Made by a program: the position numbers and the translations under genes. Shown here in pieces: positions 21,015-33,137 of a stretch of 64,000 nt of DNA (its first letter is position 1; each line of letters opens with the position of its first letter). Source of the stretch: Eurosta solidaginis (Eukaryota > Arthropoda > Insecta > Diptera > Tephritidae). The notes under the pieces are model-generated. The model was not told the origin of the DNA. It saw only the letters and a list, made by a program, of their open reading frames with translations, and searched no databases. The stretch covers positions 260,478,897-260,542,896 of the forward strand of contig NC_090319.1 of assembly GCF_040869045.1 (NCBI RefSeq), in the 5' to 3' direction.

Positions 21015-22632
21015 ATGGCGCCATACTCTCCTGCTCGGGAAGGTATAGAACCCAATCCGGGTCCGTCTCCTCACCCCGGTCCTGAGAAATGGTTTTTCTG
21101 CGTTAGCCGGAAAAGAATATTTTTAGGACGGTCATACTCTTGTCAGTGTGTCACGTGCAAGGGATGGTTGAATCGGACAGGTTGCTATGGGCTAGATCCC
21201 AAACCCGACGTATTCGTAACTTTTATAAATATTTTGTCGCTCCTTGCTGTTCACGCCCAAGGGCGTCCCGTAGTCTACGCCTCAGCGCCTCCACTACCTT
21301 CCAGCAGCTCTGCTGCTCAGCAAGCCACAACACGTACCCGCTGCTGCCCGCGCCTACAACTACAATCTCCGTAGTAGAGTCGGTAGCAATTCCGAGCATC
21401 AGCCACGCCCCGTCTTCTTCCCCCCTCTTTTCCGGCAGCAATTGCGTAGGCCAGGGTAACAAACTCTTAGTCCCTACCACATTTTGCACCGTTTGCCAGC
21501 ACAGAATATACATATATGTTTGCGTCATCCGCCCAATAAAGCTCCTGCCTTGGACGGTGCCACTTTCCTAGATGTTCTGGTCTCCGCGACGTCAACCCTC
21601 CGACGGGTTTCATTGCGTCATGCTGCCAGGCCGCAAACCCAAATACATCGGGTACCCCAATGCTTACCCAGGGACGTATAGTCCCAGGGCCACAACAGCA
21701 ATTGCGTCCTGGCCTCACAAAACTCAGACATAGTCACCCGCCAATTACACCTAGAGTGACAACGTCTCCCCCGCTGCACTTCAAAATTCTGCAGTTAAAC
21801 TCTAATGTATTAACTGGGAAGATAACGGAGGTTTCATGAAGCGGCACAACATCCGCGCCACTGCTATTCAAGAGACTTAACTCACAGCAAGATCTTATCT
21901 GCAGACCTGTTCTGGATATAATGTCCACAGAAAAGATAGCGAGAGCGGAAATGGAGGCGGTCTCGCGTTTATCATACACCACTCAGTGCAATATCATGTA
22001 TTTGATCCCGACATCGGCCGCAGGGACAGTGTCTTAGAACGTCACGTCTTATCTGTCCGGTCAGGCGATGTAAACCTAGAAATCATCAACATCTATATCC
22101 CTCCTGCTCCCTGTTGCCCCAGAGGATACCAACTGATATCAGAGCCTTACTCACTGGCGATAATCGCATTATCTTAGGCGATTTCAATGCCCATCACGAT
22201 CTATGGCACTCAAACCTACAGGCGGACAGCAGGGGTGAGATGTTGGCGGATCAAATAGAAGAAACGACTTTCTGCACAATAAATGGAGATGCCCCCATTC
22301 GTATGGTAGGAAGCTATCACAGTTCGCCAAATATATCAACCGTGAGCGCAGGACTCGTAAACTGCGTCAACTGGCAGCCGATGGTAACATTGGCATCCGA
22401 CCACCTGCCTATACTTATTTCGCTCGAGCGTACTGCCGACTTCATCGTCACCGAAAAACGCAAAACAAATCCTTTACAGACAGCCGGTTTGCTGCCCTCC
22501 CTATCCACACTGATGCTCGCCAAGCGGAGCGTGCTTTTCGCAGGGTCATTGAATCCGCATCGGCTCGCTTTATGCCCGCCGGAAGAATTCCCGAAATTCG
22601 ACCTCATTTTGCGGCGGAGGCCGCAAATTTAG
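21015..22632 (+). pseudogene. LINE family A (copy 3): 2A-like motif, decayed fingers and endonuclease
   Basis: GIEPNPGP is coded at 21042-21065, followed by a degenerate first finger (a cysteine is changed in FFCVSRKRIF) and scraps of the second finger around 21480-21600. Endonuclease pieces follow: GDFNAHHDLWHSN and ASDHLPILISLER lie in the frame at 22114-22632. Frame changes separate all of these, so no functional protein is possible. The 2A-like octapeptide is nevertheless unchanged in all three long copies. Confidence 0.78.
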
Positions 22633-25488
22633 CGGGAGAACGTGACCTTATAAGACAGCTCGATCCCGGCGACCCCAAGTAAGGGATATAAACCAAGGCA
22701 TCAGATTGCTTGTGGATGAACACAAGCGGGCGAAATGGGAGGACCATCTAAGTAGTTGTAACCTCTCTGCTAGTGTGGGTAAGCTTTGGTCCATCGTAAA
22801 GTCCCTATCGAATCCGTCCAAGTGCTGTCGGATGCGAAAAAATGTGCGACGGTTGACAAAGTTAGACGGATGGCCAACAGACGCGCACATAAACACAAAT
22901 TCAGCGCGTCCCCAATTACCGTCACCGCCAAAGAGGTTGAGGATGCCATCGGTCATGCTAAACCATCTAAAGCAGTGGGCCCTGACGGCATAGCCATGCC
23001 GTTGCTTTAAAGCCTAGGAAAAGAGGGCTTCAAATATTTAGCACATGCCTTCAACCTGTCCCTTTCCACCTTTGTCATTCCCGAAAAATGGAAAATGGGC
23101 AAGGTCACGTTAATAAAGCCTGGGAAACCAGTTAACATAGGATATTCGTATCGCTCGATATCTCTCTTATCGCCAGTAGCCAAGACACTTGAAGCCATTT
23201 TGCTCCCCTATTTCAAAGCAAATTTGCAACTACCCTGTCACCAGCATCAGCTTCAGAAAACTCCATAGCACCACCACCGCGCTAAATTGGGATTTAAATC
23301 AAAACCCCCACCATAGAACAGTACTCGTTGCGCTTGACCTATCAAACGCTTTTGATACGGTCAACCATGGCACGTTACTGCAAGACCTGGAATGGTCTAC
23401 CATTCCCTCAAGTCTTAAAAGGTGGACCGCAAATCATCTGGGTGGTCGGCAGGCATCGGTGCAATTTAGAAACGCAACATCACAACCAAGAGGAATTAAA
23501 CAAGGGGTGCCACAGTGTGGGCTCCTATCCCCACATTTGTTTAACTTCTACATATCAAAGCTACCTTCGCCACCAGAAGGAGTAACCATCGTTTCCTACG
23601 CCGATGACTGCACAATAATGGTCACAGGCCCAGGCCCACAGATCGATGATAAATTGCGATTTAAATCAAAACCCCCACCATAGAACAGTACTCGTTGCGC
23701 TTGACCTATCAAACGCTTTTGATACGGTCAACCATGGCACGTTACTGCAAGACCTGGAATGGTCTACCATTCCCCCAAGTCTTAAAAGGTGGACCGCAAA
23801 TTATCTGGGTGGTCGGCAGGCATCGGTGCAATTTAGAAACGCAACATCACAACCAAGAGGAATTAAACAAGGGGTGCCACAGTGTGGGCTCCTATCCCCA
23901 CATTTGTTTAACTTCTGCATATCAAAGCTACCTTCGTAACATTGGCATCCGACCACCTGCCTATACTTATTTCGCTCGAGCGTACTGCCGACTTCATCGT
24001 CACCGAAAAACGCAAAACAAATCCTTTACAGACAGCCGGTTTGCTGCCCTCCCTATCCCCACTGATGCTCGCCAAGCGGAGCGTGCTTTTCGCAGGGTCA
24101 TTGAATCCGCCTCGGCTCGCTTTATGCCCGCCGGAAGAATTCTCAAAATTCGGCCTCATTTTCCGGCGGAGGCCGCAAATTTAGCGGGAGAACGTGACCT
24201 TATAAGACAGCTCGATCCCGGCGACCCCAAGTAAGGGATATAAACCAAGGCATCAGATTGCTTGTGGATGAACACAAGCGGGCGAAATGGGAGGAGCATC
24301 TAAGTAGTTGTAACCTCTCTGCTAGTGTGGGTAAGCTTTGGTCCACCGTAAAGTCCCTATCGAATCCGTCCGAGTGCTGTCGGATGCGAAAAAATGTGCG
24401 ACGGTTGACAAAGTTAGACGAATGGCCAACAGACGCGCACATAAACACAAATTCAGCGCGTCCCCAATTACCGTCACCGCCAAAGAGGTTGAGGATGCCA
24501 TCGGTCATGCTAAACCATCTAAAGCAGTGGGCCCTGACGGCATAGCCATGCCGATGCTTAAAAGCTTAGGAAAAAAGGGTTTCAAATATTTAGCACATGT
24601 CTTAAACCTGCCCCTTTCCACCTTTGTCATTCCCGAAAAATGGAAAATGGGCAAGGTCACGTTAATAAAGCCTGGGAAACCAGTTAACATAGGATATTCA
24701 TATCGCCCGATATCTCTCCTATCGCCAGTAGCCAAGACACTTGAAGCCATTTGGCTCCCCTATTTCAAAGCAAATTTGCAACTAGCCTGTCGCCAGCATC
24801 AGCTTCAGAAAACTCCATAGCACCACCACCGCGCTAAATTGGGATTTAAATCAAAACCCCCACCATAGAACAGTACCCGTTGCGCTTGACCTATCAAACG
24901 CTTTTGATACGGTCAACCAAGGCACGTTACTGCAAGACCTGGAAGGGTCTACCATTCCCCCAAGTCTTAAAAGGTGAACCGCAAATTATCTGGGTGGTCG
25001 GCAGGCATCGGTGCAATTTAGAAACGCAACATCACAACCAAGAGGAATTAAACAAGGGGTGCCACAGGGTGGGCTCCTATCCCCACATTTGTTTAACTTC
25101 TGCATATCAAAGCTACCTTCGCCACCAGAAGGAGTAACCATCGTTTCCTACGCCGATGACTGCACAATAATGGTCACAGGCCCAGGCCCACAGATCGATG
25201 ATAAATTCCGATTTAAATCAAAACCCCCACCATAGAACAGTACTCGTTGCGCTTGACCTATCAAACGCTTTTGATACGGTCAACCATGGCACGTTACTGC
25301 AAGACCTGGAGGGTCTACCATTCTCCCAAGTCTTAAAAGGTGGACCGCAAATTATCTGGGTGGTCGTCAGGCATCGGTGCAATTTAGAAACGCAACATCA
25401 CAACCAAGAGGAATTAAACAAGGGGTGCCACAGTGTGGGCTCCTATCCCCACATTTGTTTAACTTCTACATATCAAAGCTACCTTCGC
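22385..25488 (+). repeat. 1552-bp tandem duplication inside LINE copy 3
   Basis: TAACATTGGCATCCGACC occurs at 22385 and again at 23937. GATTTAAATC occurs at 23291 and 24843, the same 1552-bp offset. Unit 1 is 22385-23936 and unit 2 is 23937-25488. The units differ at scattered bases (for example near 22556 versus 24108), so they are not simply an assembly echo. The junction is where ACCTTCG jumps back to endonuclease sequence. Confidence 0.9.
23291..23936 (+). repeat. 367-bp tandem duplication nested in the larger one
   Basis: The segment starting GATTTAAATCAAAACC at 23291 begins again at 23658, after CAGATCGATGATAAATT. The same 367-bp step is present in the second large unit (24843 and 25210). 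The shared step shows that the small duplication arose first and was copied by the 1552-bp event. Confidence 0.9.
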
Positions 25489-26590
25489 CACCAGAAGGAG
25501 TTACCTTCGTTTCCTACGCCGATGACTGCACAATAATGGCCACAGGCCCAGGCCCACAGATCGATGAGCTTTGCAATAATATAAACGTCTACCTCCCTGA
25601 TCTCTCCAGTTTATTCACCTCGCGAAACCTGACATTATCACCGACTAAATCATCGGCGACCTTATTTACAACATGGACGTCCCAAATGTCGAACGTTTTG
25701 AACATCCACGTCAATGTCACTACGCTACCGACTGTCTTACACCCCAAAATCTTGGGTGTGACGTTTGATCAGGATCTACATTTTGGTGAGCATGCAGCCA
25801 CAATTGTACCGAAAATCCAGAGTCGCCATAAAATCCTCAAATCTCTTGCTGGCAGTACTTGGGGAAAAGATAAAGAAACTCTCATTACCACTTCCAAAGC
25901 AATTGGCCAGCCGATTGTATGCTACGCGTCCCCGATATGGTCGCCAAGCCTAAATACTACTCACTGGCAGAAGCTACAGGCCTGCCAAAATACTGCCCTC
26001 AAAACCGCCACGGGTTGTCTTCCTATGTCCCCAGAAGACCATCTACATAATGAGGCGAGAATACTCCCCATTAGGGAGAGGAATGAAATGCTAACTAAAC
26101 AGTTTCTGTTGAATACCCAGAAATCTGCGCATCCCAGCAGGAATCTGATTGATGAGCCAACACCGCCCAGGGGCTTAAGGAGTAATCTCCGTAAGCATTA
26201 TGAGGAAATACGGCACCTGAGAACACAGCCGTATGAAGCCAAAAATCACAAGCAGGTCCTCAGTCAACTCCACAAACAGGCGTCGGACCTCTATGACAGG
26301 AATTTCCCGGTGAATTCTGTACTCAAAGAACAATACCCAAGACTTGCAGAAGAGGAATGCACACCCCTAGTGAAACGCGAGTCACCCTAGCCCAACTTCG
26401 ATCTGGATACTGTAACAGGTTAAACTCTTACCTATCCAGAATCAACCCCGACATGCAAAACATATGTCCTGCTTGTAACGTGTCCCCAGATGACACCAAC
26501 CATCTCTTCAACTATATTGTGGAACCAACGCCTCTAACACCCCTCTCATTATAGTCCTCCCTGTTGAAACAGCAAGTTTCCTTGGACTGC
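25377..26590 (+). pseudogene. LINE family A (copy 3) RT palm to C-terminus
   Basis: The longest frame of this copy (25377-26390, 337 residues) carries IKQGVPQCGLLSPHLF, VSYADDCTIMATGPG, LGVTFDQDLHF and CYASPIWSPSLNTTHW. It shifts frame near 26385 and then shows the terminal knuckle CPACNVSPDDTNHLF with its last cysteine replaced (26357-26554). The family motif PQGG reads PQCG here. It is inactive. Confidence 0.82.
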
Positions 26591-26841
26591 CGTTAGAGGA
26601 TATTGATGACAATTTGTGATCGGTCGCACCTATAGGATGGGGCGAAGCACTGCTAAAACAACAATAACAACAACCACATGGAAATTGCCTGATTCAACTG
26701 CAAATACCTCCGGACAGAAATAAAATTTTTATTTTCCGCTTTGGAATATTGTTGTAGAGGTTTTTGGAAACATATTAGCAGCCAACCCCTGTTCTAGACT
26801 TTTGCCCTTTTCTAAAATTTTTCACAATTGGCATCTCCTAA

Positions 26842-29424
26842 TTTTTATACTCAGTCGAGCAGAGCTCACAGAGTATATTAACTTTGATTGGATAACGGTT
26901 GGTTGTACAGATATAGAGGAATCGAGATAGATATAGACTTCCATATATCAAAATCATCAGTATCGAAAAAAAATTCGGTTGAGCCATGTCCGCCCGTCCT
27001 TTAACACGATAACTTGAGTAAATTTTGAGGTATCTTGATGAAATTTGGTATGTAGGTTCCTGGGTACTCATCTCAGATCGCTATTTAAAATGAACGATAT
27101 CGGACTATAACCACGCCCACTTTTAAGATATCGAAAATTTCGAAAAATCGAAAAAGTGCGATAATTCATTACCAAATACGGATAAAGCGATGAAACTTGG
27201 TAGGTGGGTTGAACTTATGGCGTAGAATTGAAAACAAGTAAAATTTTGGACAATGGGCGTGGCACCGCCCACTTTTAAAAGAAGGTCATTTAGAAGTTTT
27301 GCAAGCTGTAATTTGGCAGTCGTTGAAGATATCATGATGAAATTTGGCAGAAACATTACTCTTATTACTATATGTATGCCTAATAAAAATTAGCAAAATC
27401 GGAGAACGACCACGCCCACTTTAAAAAAAAATTTGTTTAAAGTCAAATTTTAAAATAAAAGTTAATATCTTAACAGTAGATAAGTAAATTATGTCAACAT
27501 TCAACTCCAGTAATGATATGGTGCAACAAAATACAAAAATAAAAGAAATTTTCAAAATGGGCGTGGATCCGCCCTTTTTCATTTAATTTGTCTAGGATAA
27601 TTTTAATGCCATATGTCGAACAAAACATTACCAATCCTTGTGAAATTTGGTAGAGGCTTAGATTCTAGGACGATAACTGTTTTCTGTGAAAAAGGGCGAA
27701 ATCGGTTGAAGCCACGCCCAGGTAAAAAATGGCCGAAATCCGACTATGACCACGCCCACTTTTTCGATATCGAAAATTACTAAAAATGAAAAAAATGCCA
27801 TAATAATATACCAAATACGAAAAAAGGGATGAAACATGGTAATTGGATTGGACTATTGACGCAAAATATAACTTTAGAAACGCATTCTAGAGTCACCCCT
27901 GATCCACGTTTATGTTGATATCCCGAAAAGGCGTCCACGAATAGAACTAAGGCCCAATCCCTTTTCAAATACTTATTAACACCTTTCGTTTGGTACCCAT
28001 ATTGTGCAAAAGCATTCTAGAGTCACCCCTGGTCCACCTTTATGGCAATATCTCGAAAAGGCGTCCACCTATAGAACTAAGGCCCACGCCCTTTTAAAAT
28101 ACTCATTAACACCTTTCATTTGATACCCATATTGTACAAACGCATTCTAGAGTCACCCCTGGTCCACGTTTATGGCGATATCCCGAAAAGGCGGCCACCC
28201 ATAGAACTAAGGCCCATTCCCTTTTAAAATACTTATTAACACCTTTCGTTTGATACCCATATTGTACAAAAGCATTCTAGAGTCAACTCTGGCCCACCTT
28301 TATAACGATATTCCGAAAAGGCGTCCACCTATAGAACTAAGGCCCTCTCCCTTTTAAAATACTCATTAACACTTTTGATTTGATACCCATCGTACAAACA
28401 AATTCTAGAGTCACCCCTGGTCCACCTTTATGACGATATCTCGAAAAGGCGTCCACCTATAAGGCCCACGTCCTATTAAAATACACATTAACACCTTTCA
28501 TTTGATACCCATATCGTACAAACAAATTCTAGAGTCACCCCTGGTCCACCGTTATGACGATATCTCGAAAAGGCGTCCACCCATTGAACTAAGGCCCACT
28601 CCCTTTTAAAATACTCATTAACACCTTTCATTTGATACCCATATCGTACAAACAAATTCTAGAGTCACCCCTGGTCCACCTTTATGGCGATATCTCAAAA
28701 AGGCGTCCACCTATAGAACTTAGGCCCACTCCCTTTTCAAATACTCATTAACACCTTTCATTTGATACCCATATCGTACTAACAAATTCTAGAGTCACCC
28801 CTGGCCCACCTTTATGGCGATATCTCGAAAAGGCGTCCTCCTATAGAACTAAGACCCATTCCCTTTTAAAATACTCATTAACACCTTTCATTTGATACCC
28901 ATATCGTACAAACCAATTCTAGAGTCACCCCTGGTCTACCTTTATGGCGATATCTCGAAAAGGTGTGCACCCATAGAACTAAGGCCCACTCCCTTTTAAA
29001 ATACTCATTAACACCTTTCATTTGATACCCATATCGTACAAACAAATTCTAGAGTCACCCCTGGTCCTCCTTTATGGCGATATCTCGAAAAGGCGTCCTC
29101 CTATAGAACTTAGGCCCATTCGCTTTTAAAATACTCATTAACACTTTCATTTGATACCCATGTCGTACAAACAAATTCTAGAGTCAGCCCTGGTCCACCG
29201 TTATGGCGATATCCCTAAATGGCGTCCATCTATAGGACTATGGCCCACTCCCTCTTAAAATACTCTTTAATACCTTCCATTTGATACACATGTCATACAA
29301 ACACATTACAGGGTTACCCTAGGTTCGTTTTACTACGAAATGATTTTCCCTTATTTTGTCTCCATAGCTCTCAACTGAGTATGTAATGTACGGTTACACC
29401 CGAACTTAGCCTTCCTTACTTGTT
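26842..29424 (-). mobile_element. 130-bp-array element, copy 2 (inverted)
   Basis: This has the same termini as 6354-10336 in reverse: TTTTTATACTC at the left and CCTTCCTTACTTGTT at the right. The single-copy part (about 26842-27890) is followed by the monomer array to about 29330. A hairpin like that of copy 1 is near the right end. It is shorter than copy 1 because the array has fewer units. No coding region is present. Confidence 0.78.
27890..29330 (-). repeat. 130-bp-type tandem array, about eleven units
   Basis: The monomer reads, on the plus strand, TTCTAGAGTCACCCCTGGTC then CACCTTTATGGCGATATC and CATTTGATACCCAT. Unit lengths vary slightly (about 120-131 bp). The units are more diverged from each other than those at 8140-8920. 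Confidence 0.88.
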
Positions 29425-29504
29425 TCATAATCATTTTGTAGAAATTGATTATTATTAGTGACCTCCTTCCTTTTTTCATGCTGCGGAGTTTTACTGATGC
29501 TGAT

Positions 29505-29735
29505 GTTTGCCGGATATTTATCCGGTACGTTTCAGAAAACAGCACCATTAAGGCACCGGCCGCACCACCTGGGGAACGATTTGATAGCCCACATTAAACT
29601 TTCTAGGTTATCCAACCCTTTAGTTCGGAACTGGATGTCGTAAAAGCCTTGCTCGCAAAATAAATAGAATTCGCCATGGGTAGGTGAAGTTGAGAAATGA
29701 ATTAATAGCTGTGAATTGCGCCAAAATACTAATTT
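29505..29735 (-). repeat. Old, degenerate SINE copy
   Basis: Scattered similarity in order to the SINE at 54056-54471: ACAGCACCATTAAGG, GGGAACGATTT, CACATTAAAC, GAATTCGCCATGGGTAGGTG and AATTGCGCC. It has no clear tail or duplication. It is more decayed than the other three copies. Confidence 0.6.
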
Positions 29736-29780
29736 GAAACAACGCACTAGGACTGAATGTAAATGTAGTATTATATATAT

Positions 29781-30375
29781 TGTCACGGATATTAGCATCA
29801 CTAAGCTATACCATCACTAAGGCGATGCTAAGGCCATGCTAAGCGGTATTTACGTCAGTAATCAAATCATGTATACACATATATAAGGCAGCCGAGAGAT
29901 GTCACACACAGATGCATTTACTTATACGCCTATGTGTGTGCGAGAGACTGTAAACTACAAACTCACATACATCTGGGAGACGCTGAAAAGTAGACAATTG
30001 TAAACAAGTAGAAACTATATGAGAACTATAAACACACGAAATAGTTGGTAAGTTCTGGAAATAGAAGAGCCTAAATGTATGCAGCGTAAACTATAAAAGC
30101 GGCGCAAGCGAGTAAGAAGTAATTCAGTTTGATTTGAGATTTCGATTAAGACACTATCTAGCGAGCAAGAGCATTATTTTGAATAGTAGAGTTTCATTTG
30201 AGCTATCAATCAGTTATTAAGCAAGCTATTCGTTGCACAGTTTGAGTGTTATTGTGAAGTACTTTAATAAAGGCCATTTTTCCATTATTCAATATTGGAG
30301 TTATTTATTCAACAGTTTAGTGATACGAACTTAGCAAAAAGGCAAATAAGAGGAATTGCAAGCAAATTCGTTACA
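29781..30375 (+). mobile_element. Solo LTR of the gypsy derivative family
   Basis: The 595-bp sequence starts TGTCACGGATATTAGC and ends ATTCGTTACA. It matches the LTR at 2163-3752 with the MITE removed. No internal region adjoins either side, so it is a solo LTR left by LTR-LTR recombination. Flanking tetramers ATAT and ATTT do not agree exactly. Confidence 0.85.
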
Positions 30376-30649
30376 ATTTTAATTATACAACATTTACACT
30401 GGCCTCAAATGCGTATTTTCAAATGAATCATTTAAAGCCTTTACATTTAACTTGATGAATAAAAAATAAGCAATTGCTGATTATTATATGAATAAGAATT
30501 TAAGGCACTGCTGCTTTTGCTACAAAGTTTAAGCTTTTACTTAAAGCAACACATATATGTTGAAAAATTTTGGTAGATATCATTTACATCAGAAAATGGC
30601 ATAGAGCAGGTGTGACCATACGTGAAATCTAATAATGAGGAAGTCGATA

Positions 30650-31020
30650 AGCAACTCAATTTTGTAAGAGCACTAAAAGAACATAAGGTAATTTTTAATA
30701 AGTCACAAGTGCCGCAAATAAAAAATGAAAAGGAGTCTGCTTTACAGCACTAACTGAAAAATATGAAGTAGTTTTCCGTAACTCATTAACAACAAAGCAA
30801 TTAATGAAAAAAATTTCAAACATGAAAACAGAATTGAAAAAAAAAATTGATTTATCACGTACTGATAAGAAAAAAATTTCTTACAAGCCTTGGGAAAAAA
30901 TGCTCATCGATCTTTTGGATACAGAAAAGAACACAGTGTTTGCCAAAGTTCCAGGTATTAAACAAAAATTGGGGATTTTGAAATTTTGCTTTTATAACTT
31001 TATGGTTCCGTTCATCTTTT
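30650..31020 (+). pseudogene. Myb/SANT-like DNA-binding protein of a Harbinger element
   Basis: Two frames joined by a shift near 30745 read FVRALKEHKVIFNKSQVPQ, then LTEKYEVVFRNSLTTKQLMK and KISYKPWEKMLIDLLDTEK. The helix-rich, tryptophan-poor pattern resembles the Myb/SANT-like (trihelix) second protein of Harbinger transposons, which helps the transposase reach DNA and the nucleus. The assignment rests on this pattern and on the transposase next door. The frameshift makes it a pseudogene. Confidence 0.5.
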
Positions 31021-31039
31021 AAAAACTTTGCAATATTGT

Positions 31040-31876
31040 GCAAAACAATGCAACAAATTATAATTGACGGAATTTTTTCAATTTACTGCGAACTTTGTAT
31101 TGTAAAATCGGAAACCTTGCTTTCAATTGTCTAAAATATCGTTCAAATACAACTCGTTCTCTGCAAAATAATTTATTGTAGTGCCGCTGTTGAAGAGTTA
31201 TTGGATTCCTCCAAGGTGTTATCAAAAAGGGAGATATACCATAACCATTATCTCGAAGAAGTAGCACGTTTTCTGATGAGTTTTGAAGTACATCACAAAT
31301 GTCCGAATTTTTATAAATCCTGCTGTCATGTACGGAGCCTGGCCAATCTACACTTGTAAATATTTCTTTTTCAACCCCTTTTCATTACAAGTTGCCTGCA
31401 CGTTTATGCTCGTAAACCCCTTTCTGTTGACGTACTCGTTACCGAATCCTTGTGATTTCGGAACTCGAACATGTATGCAGTCTATCACTCCGATACAATT
31501 TGGAAAAGAGTACACTTCCCTCTATCCATTTTTAGTAGCAATCATTTCCCCGCTAGACTTTGGAAATTTAATCCACACATGTGCCTTTTTTAAAATTTCA
31601 CTCATTACCAAATTTTTGGACACTGTAGTTTGATGAGCTCCAACCTCTCCTGCTATTTTGATAGCCCGGATCGGAAATTGTGCGCAGAAAGATCTTCATC
31701 TTTTCAAATGCTGATAACGCACCTCCTCGTTTTTCGTAAGTTTCGTCCAAAAAATAGGTGCTCAACCACTCTACGTTCTTACGATTGAATCGATATAGCT
31801 TCCGAATGTCTTCATTTTTATATTCCCTTCGAACATTACAGTATTTTCGTTTACCAATGGTCAAAAAATGCGCCAT
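31040..31876 (-). pseudogene. Harbinger transposase (HARBI1-like DDE nuclease)
   Basis: The N-terminal part (31598-31876) reads DIRKLYRFNRKNVEWLS and RGGALSAFEKMKIFLRT, typical of HARBI1-like proteins. Downstream, after an in-frame TAG (31522-31524), comes NCIGVIDCIHVRVPKS with the first catalytic Asp. A further TAG (31348-31350) and a frameshift precede DWPGSVHDSRI with the second Asp. The end (31058-31267) has LLLRDNGYGI, TPWRNPITLQQRHYN and RVVFERYFRQLKARFP with the catalytic Glu. All three acidic residues survive, but two stops and at least one shift inactivate it. Such enzymes cut and paste DNA at TAA/TTA-type targets. Confidence 0.8.
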
Positions 31877-32194
31877 AGTTAAATGTTGCCAAAAAATTTA
31901 GCATGGGGTAGAGAGCAGCCTTAAAAAATCGTAAGCAAATGCTACCTAAAAATATCAAATGCTTCATTTATTCATTCGGAATTCGGCAATTGCTTATAGA
32001 AATAAGCAAATGCTGAATGAAAATAACGCTTGCTTTTAGAAATAGCAAACTTTTATAAAAAAAGCAATTGCTTGGATTTTTATTCATTGAAATTTAAGAA
32101 AAAGATAAAAAAGCAACCTTTTTTTTATTCATCGTGATAAATGTCCTCATACGCATTTCACCTTACCTTCCCCACAAGAAAATGTATTGTCATA

Positions 32195-32330
32195 AGCTGT
32201 GTTCCAATGAAGCCTGATCCAGATCAAGATAAAAATTTAACATGCAAATGCAACAACGTTGTGATCCTGATATCTATCTGGATCAATATCGTATCCAAAG
32301 GGTGGCTCTGTTGATTTCGTTTGTTGTGGA
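32195..32330. repeat. Fragment related to the palindrome at 41769-41918
   Basis: GTTCCAATGAAGCCTGATC, AATTTAACATGCAAATGC and AACAACGTTGTGATC resemble one arm of the 41769-41918 fold-back. A further fragment lies at about 52885-52945. The rest of 32100-32826 is AT-rich with nothing recognised. Confidence 0.5.
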
Positions 32331-33137
32331 ACATTTTTTACAGCTAACCTTGTTTACTTGATAGCATTTACAGAACTATGGATTATGGCATCCGACATTT
32401 AACAAATTTTGTCCAATTGATAGCCCACACGGGCCATAAAACAATTACTTTATATTCATTTTAAACCATGATAGAAAAACTACAAAATATGGAAAATACA
32501 AGATCCACAACATAATATGCAATTGCTTTTTGCACAAAGCTCCTGACAGAAGTAAACTATTTAATATTAGCCTTGGGACGATTGGTTTTTAGTTCAAAAA
32601 ACGTCTTTTGATACTCCGCCCGACAATTTTGGACGTGTTTTAACTGCCGACTCTTTTGTTAAGCATTAGTACTCTAGGTTTTTTTAAAAGCAAAACCTCA
32701 TACAATTTTATATTGAAAACATATGTGGCATGACTTAAATACTAGTTGTTAGTTTGATTCTTTGTTTTAACTTTTTAAGTAAAATTTTATGGAGAAAAAA
32801 AGTTTGAAAATAACAGACACCCTACTATGTGTACACTAGGGTGGCCCTTATTTTCCAAAGTGTTCCGATTCTCGGCCTCACCCCCTAGTTATATGCGAAT
32901 AGCCTAAAAACTAGAATATACAAAGTTTTAGGTCAATCGAAAAATTGTTAGAGGTGGCGCAAAGAGCTTGAAGTCCTGAAAAATGAAGAATTTTTACAAT
33001 TTCTTAAATTTGGTCAACCCTACTTCATTTGTCATGGGCGAAACGTAATTTATCGTGTTATTAGTAGATAGATAGATAGATAGATAATTAATTGAGGATC
33101 GCACTGCGACCATTGGTCTATTGTGCCCTCAACTGCT

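Larger units (their letters stand above)
20871..26671 (+). mobile_element. LINE family A, copy 3, internally duplicated
   Basis: The element is bounded by the 13-bp duplication AACCACATGGAAA (20858-20870 and 26672-26684). The 5' end GCTTCCCAAGACAGCCGG matches copy 2 and the 3' end is an interrupted CAA tail. At 5.8 kb it is longer than the 4.03-kb full-length form because of tandem duplications in the RT region. Many stops and frameshifts make it inactive. It is more diverged than copies 1 and 2. Confidence 0.88.
20217..26791. mobile_element. hAT-like MITE (about 440 bp) carrying a SINE and a LINE
   Basis: The left end CAGGGGTCGACTGCAAAC (20217) pairs with the right end, which read inward is CAGGGGTTGGCTGC (ending 26791). 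The flanking 8-mers GTCTAGAA (20209-20216) and TTCTAGAC (26792-26799) share TCTAGA, fitting a decayed hAT target duplication. Its own sequence is 20217-20418, 20729-20870 and 26685-26791. The SINE at 20419-20728 and the LINE at 20871-26671 each have their own target duplications, showing later insertion. Confidence 0.7.
30400..32100. mobile_element. Decayed PIF/Harbinger transposon (approximate limits)
   Basis: Two convergent gene remnants lie here: a Myb/SANT-like gene on the plus strand and a Harbinger transposase on the minus strand, the two-gene layout of this superfamily. AGCAATTGCT-type words recur near both edges (about 30468 and 31990-32070) and may be sub-terminal repeats. Exact ends and the 3-bp duplication could not be fixed. 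Confidence 0.6.
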
